Shown one piece after another: positions 1 through 13,340 of a DNA stretch of 64,000 bases. A program made the translations under genes and the position numbers. Source of the DNA: Fistulifera solaris (Eukaryota > Bacillariophyta > Bacillariophyceae > Naviculales > Stauroneidaceae). How positions within the stretch are numbered: position 1 is the first letter of the stretch; every line of letters begins with the position of its first letter. The notes under the pieces are model-generated. The model did no database searches. It was given only the letters and a program-made list of their open reading frames with translations, and was not told where the DNA came from. The DNA lies in contig AP026152.1 of the NCBI GenBank assembly GCA_030295235.1, positions 186,001-250,000 of the forward strand. The letters are read 5' to 3'.

Positions 1-1314
<1,314 letters not shown>

Positions 1315-1573
1315 GAGTAGAAACAAAAAAGAATACTTGAACCTTAGCTTCTTTCTCGATGCTCGATTACGGTTGTGTCCGTCAGTCGTCAGTCTTCAGT
1401 CGTCTGTCCTTGACTACGCACCGTGCGTCTTCCACCGTCCAAAAAATAAACCAACGGCATCATCGGCAGACACGCGAAGAAGCGCTCTTCGTTTGCTTCT
1501 TTACTTTTGCAACGGATCGAAAAAGACACAAACGACCAACGAACGTCTCTTTGTTGTTCTTGTGTCGTTCATC

Positions 1574-2876
1574 ATGAAGTTTAGTGCATCCGCTGTAGCC
1601 ACTGCCCTTATATTTGGTGCTACTTCTTCCTTTGCTTTTACACCGATTGCGAATTCGCTGCAATCACGCAGCGCCGTCGTTGTCAACTCATCTTCCTTCA
1701 CTCCCTCTAGCCAGAACAATAACAAAATGCCCATTCGTGCTCCTCCGGCTTTACAAATGTCGTATACGGTCGGTATTGTCGGTGCCACGGGTGCTGTCGG
1801 AAAAGAAATCAAGGATTGTTTGGAGAAACGAAATTTTCCCGTTTCGCAATTGCGCATCTTTGGGAGTGCCCGATCGGCCGGCACGACCGTCCAAACCGAA
1901 AAATATGGCAGTGTGACGGTCGAATTGTTCGATCGGGCCGCGGCCCGTGAATGCGATGTCGTCTTTTTGGCCGTCAGTGGTGATTTTGCCTTGGAACACG
2001 CGAAAGCGTTGGTCGAAGGAGACGATGGTTGTGTCGTGATTGACAATTCGGTGTGTGTGTGTGTGTTGCTGTACGAGTTGATGTGAGTGATTCTTTTCCG
2101 TTCTCATTTACCTTTTATTATTTGAACAGTCCGCATTTCGCTACGAGAAAGACATTCCCTTGGTCGTTCCGGAAATCAACGGCGCCGAAACCAAAAAGTG
2201 CAAATTGATTGCCAATCCCAACTGTACGACCGCCATTGGTCTCATGGCCATTTGGCCGTTGCATCAATTGTATGGCTTGAAGAAGATTATCATGTCAACC
2301 TACCAAGCTTCCTCGGGAGCCGGTCAAGAAGGGATGGATGAATTGCAACAAGGCACTCAAAAGTGGTTGCAAGGCGACAAGGTTGAAAACAAAATCTTTG
2401 CGCATCCATTACCCTTTAACGTCATTCCACAAATTGACAAATTCATGGACAATGGTTATACCAAGGAAGAAATGAAAGTTGCTTGGGAATCGCGTAAGAT
2501 TTGCAGTCTGCCGGACGATTTCCCCGTCAGTTGTTCGGCCGTCCGTATTCCGACCATTCGGGCGCATTCCGAAGTCATCATTGTGGAGACGGAAAAGCCC
2601 GTCAATGTCGAAGAAGCCCGTCGCGTGTTAGCGGAAAGTCCTGGTGTCAAGTTGGTTGATGATCCATCGCAGTTGCAATATCCCATGCCATTGACAGCCA
2701 CGGGACAATACGATATCGAAGTGGGACGGATCCGCAAAAGTTTGATTTTTGGGGATTATGGTTTGGAATTCTTTGTGTGTGGGGATCAATTGTTGCGCGG
2801 AGCGGCCTTGAATGCCGTGTTGGTGGCGGAAGAAATGGCCAACAATGGTTCTTTGAAGGCCAAGGCGAAGGCTTGA
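1574..2876 (+). CDS. aspartate-semialdehyde dehydrogenase, plastid-targeted (2 exons)
   Basis: The enzyme reduces L-aspartyl-4-phosphate to L-aspartate-4-semialdehyde with NADPH, the branch step to lysine, threonine and methionine. Exons are 1574-2050 and 2130-2876, with a 79 bp intron opening in a GT repeat (2051 onward) and ending AACAG. The junction is phase 0 and restores a 407-residue protein. Residues 1-21 are a hydrophobic signal peptide followed by FAFTP, the stramenopile plastid-import motif, then a Ser/Asn-rich transit region. The bacterial-type enzyme begins near [15 protein letters not shown] (NADP-binding loop). The catalytic Cys lies in NPNCTTAIG and the substrate-binding Arg/His in [10 protein letters not shown]. 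Both halves are uninterrupted. The start at 1574 is chosen because it gives the signal peptide. Plastid location is inferred from the presequence. Confidence 0.95.
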
Positions 2877-3296
2877 GATAATTGAATGGAAGAATAAATA
2901 CTACGTAAAATATTTAAAGACTCTATGATAGGAATGGATTCCGAATATGAGGATCTCCAGCTAGAATCGAACTCTTGCCCTCTCTAGCTATTCGGTGTGG
3001 GGATCTACTATCTGCTGGAAAGTGAGTGGACCGGCATTTCTCCTAATAAGACAGATTGTGTTACATAGAGGTACCATAAGTGGCGCGAAAACAAATAGTA
3101 TCGATTAGCTAGTATCAACGGACAAGTTCTACGCCGGCCGTACTTGGTACTTTGAAGCTCATAGCAAGGAACGAATGGCGGATGTTCGATGCGATGAACG
3201 GCGCAGCCATGTTTTTCTCATCGCCATTCTTTACCTCTCCCGTAAAAAAGCAAGGCCAAGGAGAGCAAATAAAAAGTATTGACTATCGTAACAATC
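2877..3296. other. intergenic stretch between two + strand genes
   Basis: This 420 bp stretch contains the 3' flank of the semialdehyde dehydrogenase and the upstream region of asparaginyl-tRNA synthetase. I see no coding frame with recognisable similarity. A tRNA-like T-loop around 2955-2970 on the minus strand was examined and rejected. Confidence 0.6.
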
Positions 3297-4979
3297 ATGT
3301 CGGACGTGCTAGAACCGCAATCATTGGCGCAATTGTTGCGTCTGCACGCGGAAGATCCAGCACTCGTCAGCGCAAAGAAGACGCAATTTTATGGATGGGT
3401 CCGTCGCACACGCGTCGGTGGTGGAGGAACGATTGTCTTTTGGATGTCTACGATGGAACGGCGGTCGGCAATTTGAATTGCCTGGCGTCGGAACAGGATT
3501 ATGCTCTTATTAGTGAAGACGAATCCGAGTCATTTCGTGCGTTAACGTTTGCACAATTGTCGCAAATTGAACATTTGAGTATGGGATGTGCCGTTGTTGT
3601 GGAAGGCACTTTAGTGTTGAGTCCCCCGACGGCCACACAAGCCTTTGAATTGAATGTGCGTACGGTCCGATTGATTGGAGCCGTCGAAGATCCCATCAAC
3701 TATCCCCTCCAAAAAGGAACGGAAAAGAAAATGACCGCGTTGCGGCAATTGCCCTTCTTGCGCTTTCGGGCGCAAGTCATGCAATGCATTTTTCGGGTTC
3801 GCTCCAAATTGAATTTGGCCGTGCATCAATTCATGGATATGGAAGATGTCATTCAGACCGATCCCAATATTATGACCATCAGTGATTGTGAAGGGGCGGG
3901 AGAAACCTTCACGGTATCACCCAGTATGTTTTCGAAACATGCCGTTACGGGCGAAGACATTCCCGTCGGATTGACCGTATCGAGTCAATTGCCCTTAGAG
4001 GCGACCATTTTGGGATTCAAACAAGTGTATACCTGTCAGAAATCCTTTCGAGCCGAAAAGTCGGATACGAACAAACATTTGGCCGAATTCTTGCACGTCG
4101 AATACGAAGCCGCTTTCATTACATTGGAAGATTTGTTGCAACAAGCGGAACGCTTTGTGAAGTACGTCATTCGGTACGGTTTCGAACGTTGTGCGGCCGA
4201 CTTTGATTGGTTGGAAAGTAAATTCCGTCCGACGGATGTCACGCCGACGCGGGCCTTGTTGATGGAAGCCCTCGACAAACCCTTTGTCCGCATCAAACAT
4301 CGGGAAGCGGTCGATTTGATTCAACAATTGCTCAAAGACAAGACGGAATTGCCGGGAGACGATGGAAAACTCAAACGTGTCAAAGTCAAGAAATTTCCAT
4401 CGCACGACGAAGATTTGGGTTCGGAACATGAAAAGTTACTCGTCACGTACTTTGGATATCAAGCCATTCCGGAAGAGCAACGCGCCGAATGGTTGGCGCA
4501 GGGCAAAGAAGTTGGTGCCTTTGTCTTTGTTTCGCACTGGCCTCTCAAAATCAAATCGTTTTATATGAAACAGTGCGATGATGGCAGTGGGGAATGTGAA
4601 TCCTTTGATTTGTTGTGTCCCCGGGTCGGAGAACTCTTTGGTGGTTCCATGCGTGAATATCGTTACGAGAAATTGCAGTCCGAAATTGAACGGCGGGCCA
4701 TGGATGTGTCGCCCATTCAGTGGTATTTGGATTTGCGCAAAAGTGGTTCGCAACCGCACGGTGGTTGGGGTGAGTTTCGTTTTGAATTTGCTGAGCTGTT
4801 TGTTTTGTTTGTGATTTTTGTTGGATGTGCACGGCTGAGTGAAACGAATTAACTAACTGACGCTGTTTTCGTTGTTGGCAGGTATGGGCTTTGATCGATT
4901 GGTCATGTTGGTGTGTGGGGTCCAGTCGGTTCGTGATGTCGTGCCGTTCCCGGTGTATTACACGCATTGTCCGTATTAA
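3297..4979 (+). CDS. asparaginyl-tRNA synthetase (2 exons, one frame break)
   Basis: Class IIb aminoacyl-tRNA synthetase charging tRNA-Asn. Exons are 3297-4769 and 4882-4979; the 112 bp intron (GTGAGT...GGCAG) splits a Gly codon in the motif 3 region. The start MSDVLEPQSL is followed by the OB-fold anticodon domain (FYGWVRRTRVGGGGTIVF). The frame then shifts at the T-run 3438-3441: the continuation DVYDGTAVGNLNCL is in the next frame and fits if the run held five T instead of four. The catalytic domain has DCEGAGETFTV, the motif 2 region FRAEKSDTNKHLAEF, and motif 3 HGGWGMGFDRLVML, read across the splice and followed by RDVVPFPV. With one base added the protein is 523 residues. AsnRS is favoured over AspRS by the motif 2 and C-terminal wording. 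The break is probably a sequence error, because both sides are highly conserved. Confidence 0.9.
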
Positions 4980-5139
4980 CCAAGCAAGAGATGAATCAAT
5001 AAAGGAAAGGAAGAATTATGGATATTTTAAAAACAAGAGTTGGGTGATAATGAAGGATAAGTCTAGCTTGTTGCTTTATTGACGTTTAGACTACAATAAG
5101 AACCACGTAAAGTTATCGACGGCTCATCGTTTATAGGTT

Positions 5140-7170
5140 TCACCCCCACGCTTCGACACTGAACAATCCAGACGCTTGTTGTTGCGCCAAGAATCGTTGA
5201 ACTTGCTTCTCGTCCCCCAAAACTGCCACGAGGCTTTCCGCGAGTACTTCCTTGACGGCCTTGGCCATTCTCGGACTACCCGCCACGTAGATAGCCCCAT
5301 CTTGGTGCAACACATGTTGCGAGAGCAATTGGTGTTCACGTTCGGCCTTTGTAGTACTTGTTGTACGTATACTTTGTGCCATTGATCGCGACTAAATGCC
5401 GTCAACTGCTTCCAACTCGGGCCACCATTCATTTTTGTAATAGTAATCACAAGACTCTTTGCGACAACCAAACACTAGAATGTCGTTTTGGCAACCCAGG
5501 GCACGACGCTCCCGTAACAGACCTCGCAAAGGAGCGATGCCTGTCCCTGCACCAATACAAAGAACAGGACGTGGGCCGTTTAACGGAAGTTGATGAAAGC
5601 TACCGGGACGAATCCATAGACGCACTATACTCCCTGGTCGGCTCAATGTCGACAAATAATCCGAACACAGTCCATGATAATTCCGACCCAGCGGAGTTGT
5701 CCCTTGAACACGAGCAACACATAATTCGATGGCCGACTCTTCTTTCTGCCATTCTTCGGTAGGAGAACCGGCAATGCTAAATTCGCGAGGTCGAATGGGA
5801 GACAGCAATGCCAACAACGCCTCCAACGTCAACAACGAACCAGGCGCTCGCAAGGAATCAAAATCATAAATCACATCCGCCCAACTCCTCTTTTCTCTCA
5901 AGCAGAAATCCGCATAGAGGGAAGATCCACGCGTTTCACTCAACGAAAGCAATTTGTCCCGCTGTTCCGCTCCCAAGGGATGCTCCAACGAACAGTACAA
6001 ACTCAATGCGCGTAAATCTTCACGTTCGGGTATGGCATGAATATCCGCACAGTAGGTCAACCAACCCCGTAAGGTGCAATGGTTCGGCCAATGGGGATAG
6101 GAAATACCAATCGTCGCCACCGTCTGGTCGGTAGCATCCAGAGCGATATCGAGCTCGACATCGGCAACTTCTTGAATGGAGTTGGGGAGGACTCGCACGA
6201 AACGATCGACTTCTTTGACCGAATTACTCGGTAAGATACAAGCAATATCCCCCGCTTGATACGGCAGTGCCAACAAACTCCATTCTTTTGGTTTGGGAAA
6301 GGAAGGTACGTGGAACCGAATGTGCCGCGTATCTTGTTCTCCCGTTGTCAATCGTACATTGCTTTCTACAAAGGCCACCAGTGGTCGTGTCTGTTCATGA
6401 ACAAGTGTTCGTTCCCCGTTGTCGTAACTGTAACTCATCCTGGGACTGACGCTGTGAAAAAAGGATTGATACGACTCTCGAAAGATTTCGTGTTGCCATT
6501 CCTCGTCGGGCTGTTCCGTGCCGTTCCCTTTTTTCGACTCGAGCCCTGTCGTTGACGAAAGCAACGACAGTCGATACGGATTGTGTCCTATTTCGGGTGC
6601 ACTGGTTGTTCGCTTTGTGGCGAATTGTTTCAATAAGACGTGTTCGAGCCACACATCCAAATCGGCCCAGACACCCCCATTGGGTGTCCCATCGTCGCCA
6701 TATCCGGCCTCACATTGCAACACCGCGCCCAATTGCAACAGTCGAACCGCCCATTTCCGTCCCGCGGCACAAAACAACGGTCCGTACGCTCGATCTCCCA
6801 AATTAAAGATGCAAAAGGGAATGTTTTGCAAGAAAGTGGAGGGTAAGGATGTTTGAAGACTGCGAGAAAGTGTCAGACGATAACCGAAATATGCCAACGG
6901 TTTATAGCAAGACTCGCAATAGAACGTACAGCAACGACCACGTCTGACGAATGGTATCCGTCTGTTCTCCTTCTCCCGTGGTACTGATGAAAAGACAAAC
7001 AATGTATCCTTTACAGTCAGTCGTTGCAAATCCCCCTGCACATAATCATCGACGGAACTTGTCTGTAAGACGGTCACGTAATCTTCTAACAGTCGAGCGG
7101 CACGACGCGCACACGCCCGAGCTCGTCCCGATTGGGTCGAATACAGAATAATACACGACGATGGGATCAT
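5140..7170 (-). CDS. diflavin reductase, Tah18/NDOR1-like (2 exons, frame breaks)
   Basis: NADPH-dependent FAD/FMN oxidoreductase. The closest family by memory is Tah18/NDOR1, which passes electrons to Dre2/CIAPIN1 in cytosolic Fe-S cluster assembly. The start is MIPSSCIILYSTQSGRA at 7170. The FMN domain includes STTGEGEQTDTIRQTWSLL, which lies in a shifted frame entered at the A-run 6990-6993 (one base short). An intron at 6860-6929 (GTACGT...CGCAG on the minus strand) then rejoins the frame at LPSTFLQNIPFCIFNLGD. The FAD domain has RPREFSIAGSP and the NADPH site GAGTGIAPLRGLLRER. Near the C-terminus a stretch containing FSRDQWHKVYVQ is displaced into another frame between about 5350 and 5405, with one side at the run 5348-5350. 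The end, AGSPRMAKAVKEVL to VEAWG, matches the family end. The breaks look like small indels in an otherwise conserved gene. Confidence 0.85.
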
Positions 7171-7615
7171 GGTGGTCGAATGTGTTGCGTATAGAACGAA
7201 AGAGGAAAAGGAAAAATAAGAAAAAGGCGAGGGGCAAAACTTTTTTCGTTTCTCTTCGGCATCCGACGGACGAGTGCAAGACGCTGCAAATGGACCGCAC
7301 CGGCACGACGCGCGTGCAGTAAGAATCCTACGAAATTTTACTGCGGCCGAAAGTAACACTTGCTTTACTTAGAGTCACAAATGTCGCAGTTGTTTAAGTA
7401 AACTTTCTATCTTCTAATAATTCTGTATACTTCTATAAGGGTAACTCCTATCGAGGGTGGCGCGCCTTCCCCATCTTTTCCACACATCACCGTTTTGTCA
7501 ACCCCACAATCCTTTTTCAATCAACAACAAGGATCTTTCACAAGAAAAAGGAGACAAAGACAAATCATTGATTGTCATTCCTTCAACAAGCAAGTCAATA
7601 ACAACACAAAGCATC
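7171..7615. promoter_or_regulatory. divergent intergenic region, reductase / topoisomerase II
   Basis: 445 bp separate the starts of the divergently transcribed diflavin reductase and topoisomerase II, so this must hold both promoters. I see no clear core motif. The part next to topoisomerase II is rich in CAA and AAG triplets, like a 5' leader. Confidence 0.45.
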
Positions 7616-10600
7616 ATGAGCAGCAGTGACGAAGAAATGTACGATTCGGACGTGGAAAACGTGAAGCCCGTCACGAAGAAGAATCCCGCCGGCAAAGCCA
7701 AGACGGTCGAAGAGATTTATCAGAAAAAGACGCAATTGGAGCACATTCTTGCTCGTCCCGATACTTACAGTACGTACAAATCGTATGCAAGAGTATGTCG
7801 AAACAAAACAGCACACTCACTCTTCTCAACACACAGTCGGATCGACGGAACCGCAAACACAGACCATGTACGTGTTGCAGGGTGAACGCATTGTCGAACG
7901 CGACATTACCTACACACCGGGATTGTATAAAATCTTTGATGAAATTGTGGTGAACGCCGCCGATAACAAACAGCGCGACCCGAACATGGACCGCATGGAC
8001 ATTACGATTGATGCCGACGCCAATCAATTGTCGGTCCTCAACAACGGAGCGGGAATCCCGATTGTCATGCACAAAGAACACAATTGTTACGTTCCGACTC
8101 TTATTTTCGGTCACCTTTTGACGGGATCGAACTTTGATGATGATGAGAAAAAGACGACGGGAGGACGGAACGGGTACGGAGCCAAATTGGCCAATGTCTT
8201 TAGTACACAGTTCATCGTCGAGTGTGCGCATGTCGAGACGGGATTGTATTTCCGTCAAGTCTTTCGGAACAATATGAGTCAAGCGGAAACACCAACCGTC
8301 CAGAAATTGAGCAAGGCACAGGAAAAGCAGGGCGATTTTGTCAAAATTACCTTTTCACCCGACCTGGCCAAGTTCAAAATGACGCACCTCGATGCCGATA
8401 CCGTGGGTTTGTTCGCCAAGCGCGCCTACGATATTGCCGGTGCCATGTCGAGTGCGCACGGCAAGAAACTCAATGTTTCGTTGAATGGAAACAAGCTCGC
8501 CATTAAGAACTTCAAGGATTATCTGGATGCGTTTGATGGGATTGAAAAGCCCGTGGCGTACGAAAAGAATGAACGCTGGGAAGTCGGTGTCGGACCCTCG
8601 CCCGATCAAACCCCCAAACAAATTTCGTTTGTCAACTCGATTTGTACCTCGAAAGGTGGTCAGCATGTTTCGTACATTGCCGATCAAGTCGCCGCGCATT
8701 TGCAAAAAGTCCTCAAAAAGAAAAACAAGGGCACCGAGTTCAAGCCGGCACAAATCAAGAACAACATGATGATCTTTGTCAATTGTTTGATTGAGAATCC
8801 GGCGTTTGACAGTCAGACGAAGGAATTTATGACGACACGCCCGAAACAATTTGGCTCGGAATTCAAAGTATCGGAAAAGTTCTTGAAGGCCGTCGAAAAG
8901 AGTGAAATCGTGGACATGATCTTGATTCAAAATGAAAAGAAGGAAGCCGTCAAATTGAAGCGCAAGGGTGGTGTCAAGAAGAGCAAATTGACGGGCATTC
9001 CCAAATTGGACGATGCCAACCACGCGGGGACGGCCAAATCGAGGGATTGTACGCTCATTATTACCGAAGGTGACTCGGCCAAGTCGCTGGCCATGTCGGG
9101 CCTTTCGGTGGTGGGACGCGACTATTATGGAGTCTTTCCGTTGCGCGGGAAATTGTTGAATGTCCGCGATGTGACCAAAACTGTGGTCGGCAAGAATGTG
9201 GAAATTCAACACCTCGTGGATATTTTGGGTCTCAAGTACGAAACCGTGTACGACGAGAACAGCATCAAGACGCTCCGTTACGGACACCTTATGATCATGA
9301 CGGATCAGGATGTGGATGGATCGCATATCAAGGGTCTGGTCATTAACTTTATTCACAGTACGTAGTTGTTTCAATTGTGTTAAATGTGTTGGCGGGCGTC
9401 CTATACTCACTCTTTTCTTTCTTACAGAGTTCTGGCCGAGTTTGCTCAACATTCCGGGGTTCTTGCAGCAATTCATTACACCGATTGTCAAAGTCTCCAA
9501 GGGAAAGAAATCGCAGGCGTTCTACAACTTGCGAGAATACGAGAATTGGATGAAAGCGACGGGCAACAATGGCAAAGGATACACCATCAAGTACTACAAA
9601 GGTCTTGGGACATCTACCAGCGCGGAAGCCAAAGAGTATTTCTCGAATCTGCCGCAGCACAAAATTTGGTTCCAAGAAATGAAGAACGACGAGGGCATAG
9701 ACGATGACGCGATGGAAGATATCGTGCCCGATGTCCTACGCTCCAGTGGCTCCGATCTGATTGACATGGTCTTCCGTAAGGATCGTGTCGAAGAACGCAA
9801 GACGTGGTTGATGGCGGTCGACCGTGAATCCTACTTGGACTTCTCCGTGGCATCAAACAAGGGTGGTGTCAAATACTCGGAATTCATCAACAAGGAATAT
9901 TGTCACTTTTCTTTGTACGACAATGAGCGTTCCATTCCTTGTCTCGTGGACGGATTCAAGCCTTCGCAACGCAAGGTCTTGTATGCATGTTTCAAGCGTA
10001 AGCTGAAAGGTGAAGTCAAAGTGGCTCAGCTGACTGGTTACATTGCCGAGCATTCCGCGTATCACCACGGTGAAGCATCTTTACAGGGAACGATCGTGAA
10101 CATGGCTCAGGATTTTGTCGGGTCCAACAATATCAACTTGTTGACGCCAGCGGGTCAATTCGGTACGCGCTTGATGGGAGGAAAGGATGCTGCCTCGCCT
10201 CGTTACATCTTCACGCGACTTGAGCCGATTACACGCACCATTTTCCATCCCGACGACGATGAGTTGCTCAACTACCGTTTGGACGATGGCATGACGATCG
10301 AACCGGACTTTTACGTTCCTGTCATTCCCATGGTTCTCGTGAACGGTGCGGATGGTATTGGAACTGGCTGGTCCACAAATGTTGCGAACTACAATCCCCG
10401 TGATATCATCGACAATCTTCGCCGATACATTGCCGGGGAGGAAATGGAAGAGATGGCTCCCTTCTACAGCGGCTTTTCTGGAGAGGTAAGTGATCGCCGT
10501 ATCGGAAGGACCTCAACTGACGATCTCTATTCAACCTGACCATTGCTTTTTGATTGTCGGACAATCAGATTGCTCCAAAGGGAACCAACGGCTATGAAGT

Positions 10601-12253
10601 CCGAGGCAAGGTTGAACGCATCGACGATACTACGATCTTGATCACTGAGTTGCCGGTAAAGAAATGGACCCAAGACTATAAGGTGTTTGTCGAAGGATTG
10701 CTCACAGGGGACGGAAAGACGCCCGCCGAGATCAAGGACTTCCGAGAAAACCACACCGACACGACTGTCTCGTTCACTATCATTGCCGAGAAGGCTACGA
10801 TTGACAAGTGGGAGTCTGAGAAAGGCGGCTTAATGAACAAGTTCAAGCTTACGGCAAGCCTTTCTACAAATAACATGAATCTGTTCGACGAAACTGGCAA
10901 AATCACCAAGTACGAAAGTCCTCTGAGTATCATGCGTGCGTTTGTGCCCATCCGCCTCGAGTACTATGAGAAGCGAAAGGAAAATCTCGTGAGCAAGCTC
11001 GAAGAAGAGCGAAGATCCTTTCGAACAAAGCACGATTTGTGGAGGAAGTGTGCTCTGGTAAGCTTGTTGTCAGCAACCGCAAGCGCAACGACATTCTCAA
11101 CAACTTGAAGGCAAGCGGATACGACTTGGTCTTGAAGCACGCTGCACCAAAGGACGATGAGGATTCTCAAGATGAAGAGGTCGAGGAAGAATCCACTGTC
11201 GGTGAATTGGCCAAAGGCTACGAATATCTCTTGGGAATGAAGATTTGGAGTTTGACCTATGAAAAGGCTATGGCATTGCGGGCTCAACTTGCTGAAAAGA
11301 CCCAGGAACTTGAAATTTTGAAGGAAACCGCACCGGCTCAGATCTGGTTGAACGACCTCGACGCCATTGAAGCCGCCCTTGACGAACGCGATGGAGAGAT
11401 CAGCAAGGCGTTAGCCACGGAAAAGAAAGCGCAACAGAAAAGCCGACAGATTCAAGCGAAGGCTGTGAAGAAGTCGGCTGCGAAAGCCAAGGGCCGCTCC
11501 AAGAAGAATGAATGGGATTCGGATATGGAAAGTTCGGATGAAGAAGTCGCTGAGTCCGACTCCGATGTCGAGATGGTGCAGCCAAAGAAGCCTTTCAAGC
11601 CGGTCACAGTTGCAAAGAAACCAGCTGCTTCATTGAAGCAAACGAAAATCTCAGCCGCGCTTCTTTCGAAGCCGTCAGCGCCGTTGCAAAAGCCTGTTTC
11701 AGTTGCCACTGAACCCAAGAAGATCGACATTGACGACGATAGCGATGACGACTTTGTAACACTTTCTCTGGCAGAGCGCATGGCAAAGAAGCTCACCGTC
11801 TCTCCACCAAAAAAGCCCAGTGCGTCCGCTCAACTGAAAGTTGTGACGAAGCCTTCGGTGCTTGAAGTCGAGAAGGAGGACACCGAGCCAGATAGTCCCC
11901 TTGCTTACCTTGATCATATGAAACAACGTCCTTCGGTCCCAAAGATTACCAAGGTGGTGCAAGTTTCCAAGAAGCAAGAGACTGCATTGAAGCCACACAA
12001 CCGCCCGACAAAAAACGCTGTACCGGCGAAAAAGCCTGCCGTCACCAAGAAAGCTGCTCCGCCCAAACGCAAGATTGTCGAGAGTGATTCGGAATCGGAA
12101 GATGATTTTGCCTTTGATGAATCGGACGAGGAAGTTGTCGTGGAAAAAGTGAAGGCGGCACCGGCGGCCCGCAACCGTCGGGCTCGTGCGGCGGTGACTT
12201 ATCAGGTCGACAGCGATGATGATGATGATGATGATGATGCTAGTTTTGCGTAG
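7616..12253 (+). CDS. TOP2: DNA topoisomerase II (4 exons, one frame break)
   Basis: Type IIA topoisomerase that passes one duplex through a transient break in another; nuclear, needed for decatenation. Exons are 7616-7769, 7837-9357, 9428-10485 and 10569-12253, with GT-AG introns of 67, 70 and 83 bp that each restore conserved text (for example ARPDTY|IGSTEP). The ATPase domain shows NAADNKQRD, NGAGIPIV and GGRNGYGAKLANVFS. TOPRIM has EGDSAKSLAMSGLS and DQDVDGSHIKG. The breakage domain has YHHGEASLQGTIVNMAQ and the catalytic Tyr in AASPRYIFTRLE. The C-terminal 350 residues are a lysine/acid-rich tail ending in a run of Asp codons (about 12213-12239). In exon 4 the frame changes around 11001-11012 inside a GAA repeat; the continuation AKILSNKARFVEEVCSG matches the coiled-coil end of the core. 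Adding one base gives about 1472 residues, normal for the family. Confidence 0.95.
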
Positions 12254-12575
12254 ACGATTCGGTAATAGTTCAATTTAGTTTTTACTTTGTGACTAGTACA
12301 CGAGCTTAGCGATTGTAGCCTTAGCGATAGCGGAGAAGCGGAACGAATGCCTGCTGACGTCAAAGTCACGCACAGCTTCTCCACTCTTCACGATTGGTTA
12401 TGGTTCGTACCGGTACTCTTTTATACAGCCACGACGATACAGCAGACAGAAGCATCATCATCATCATTACGCCGCTGCTGCTTTCGCCTTTCGCTGCAGT
12501 GCATCACCACAAGATTGCTAAAAACAGCAACAACAACTCGTTTATAACCTTTCCGAATCACTTTTACATTTAACA
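12254..12575. other. intergenic, topoisomerase II 3' flank and CHCHD2-like 5' leader
   Basis: 322 bp without a recognisable gene. It contains a short ATC repeat (about 12454-12469) and a CAA-rich end that probably lies in the leader of the next gene. Confidence 0.5.
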
Positions 12576-13174
12576 ATGGCTGTAAGTGCATTTGAATGAT
12601 GTGCGTGGCTGTACGACAAGGCGCAGCGGAATCGCGGCAACTTGAATTTGTATCATCGGCATTCGTGCACATCCGTTACATTTGTTAGCCTTACCTTTTG
12701 CTGATCCTGCGCAACTGTCTCATCTAACTTTCTCTTTCTTTCTTGTAGCGTTCTCGTCGTGGAGGAAGCAGTGGCATGAGCCGTTCGGCGGCTCCTAGTC
12801 GTCCGGCGTATTCCAAGCCCGCAACAACTCCAGCTCCGGCTCCTTCTTCGGTCCCCGCTCCCATGCAACCAAGCAGTGGCGGTGGCATGCTTTCGGGCAT
12901 CGGTAGCACCATTGCCCAAGGTATGGCGTTTGGTACCGGTTCCGCGATTGCCCACCGTGCCGTCGGTGCGGTCGCGGGCAGTTTCGGTGGCGGCAGCAAT
13001 GAAGTCGCCGCCGCGGTCGAGCAACCGATGCAGCAGCAGCAAGGAGGTGTGTGCGCCATGGACAAGCAAATGTTCTTTGATTGTTTGCAGCAAAACAAGG
13101 GTGATCAAGAGTCGTGCCGTTTCTTGTACGATCAACTTCAGCAGTGCCAACAAAATCAGACGCAATTTGGTTAA
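12576..13174 (+). CDS. twin CX9C mitochondrial protein, CHCHD2/MIX17-like (2 exons)
   Basis: A 143-residue protein. Exon 1 is only six bases (ATGGCT, 12576-12581), followed by a 167 bp intron (GTAAGT...TTGTAG) and exon 2 12749-13174. The joined N-terminus MARSRRGGSSGMSR is basic and Pro/Ala rich like CHCHD2. A glycine-rich hydrophobic middle (GTGSAIAHRAVGAVAGSF) follows. The C-terminus has two CX9C motifs: CAMDKQMFFDC and CRFLYDQLQQC. The family enters the mitochondrial intermembrane space and is oxidised by Mia40; CHCHD2/MIX17 proteins support respiratory function. The six-base first exon is inferred from the splice consensus and the family N-terminus. The downstream Met at 12776 is an alternative start. 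Confidence 0.85.
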
Positions 13175-13340
13175 GAAAGGAGTTGTGACTGCGTAGTCGT
13201 AGTCGTAGTAGTAGTAGAGAGACCCATTATTATTTTAGGATGAGAAGGATGAATGTGTTGAACATTATTTAGTTGCCAATCATATTGTTTTGAATATGGC
13301 ACCCCAATATAGAAGAACCAAAATTGCTATTTCGTTATGA

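Noticed and set aside
2945-3030. Possible tRNA on the minus strand (TTCGATT loop near 2960)
   Set aside because: The flanking bases do not form a five-pair T stem and no matching acceptor or anticodon arm was found.
5341-5405. A 60 bp in-frame intron in the reductase instead of frame breaks
   Set aside because: Removing it would delete FSRDQWHKVYVQ, a conserved part of this enzyme family, so displaced frames are the better explanation.
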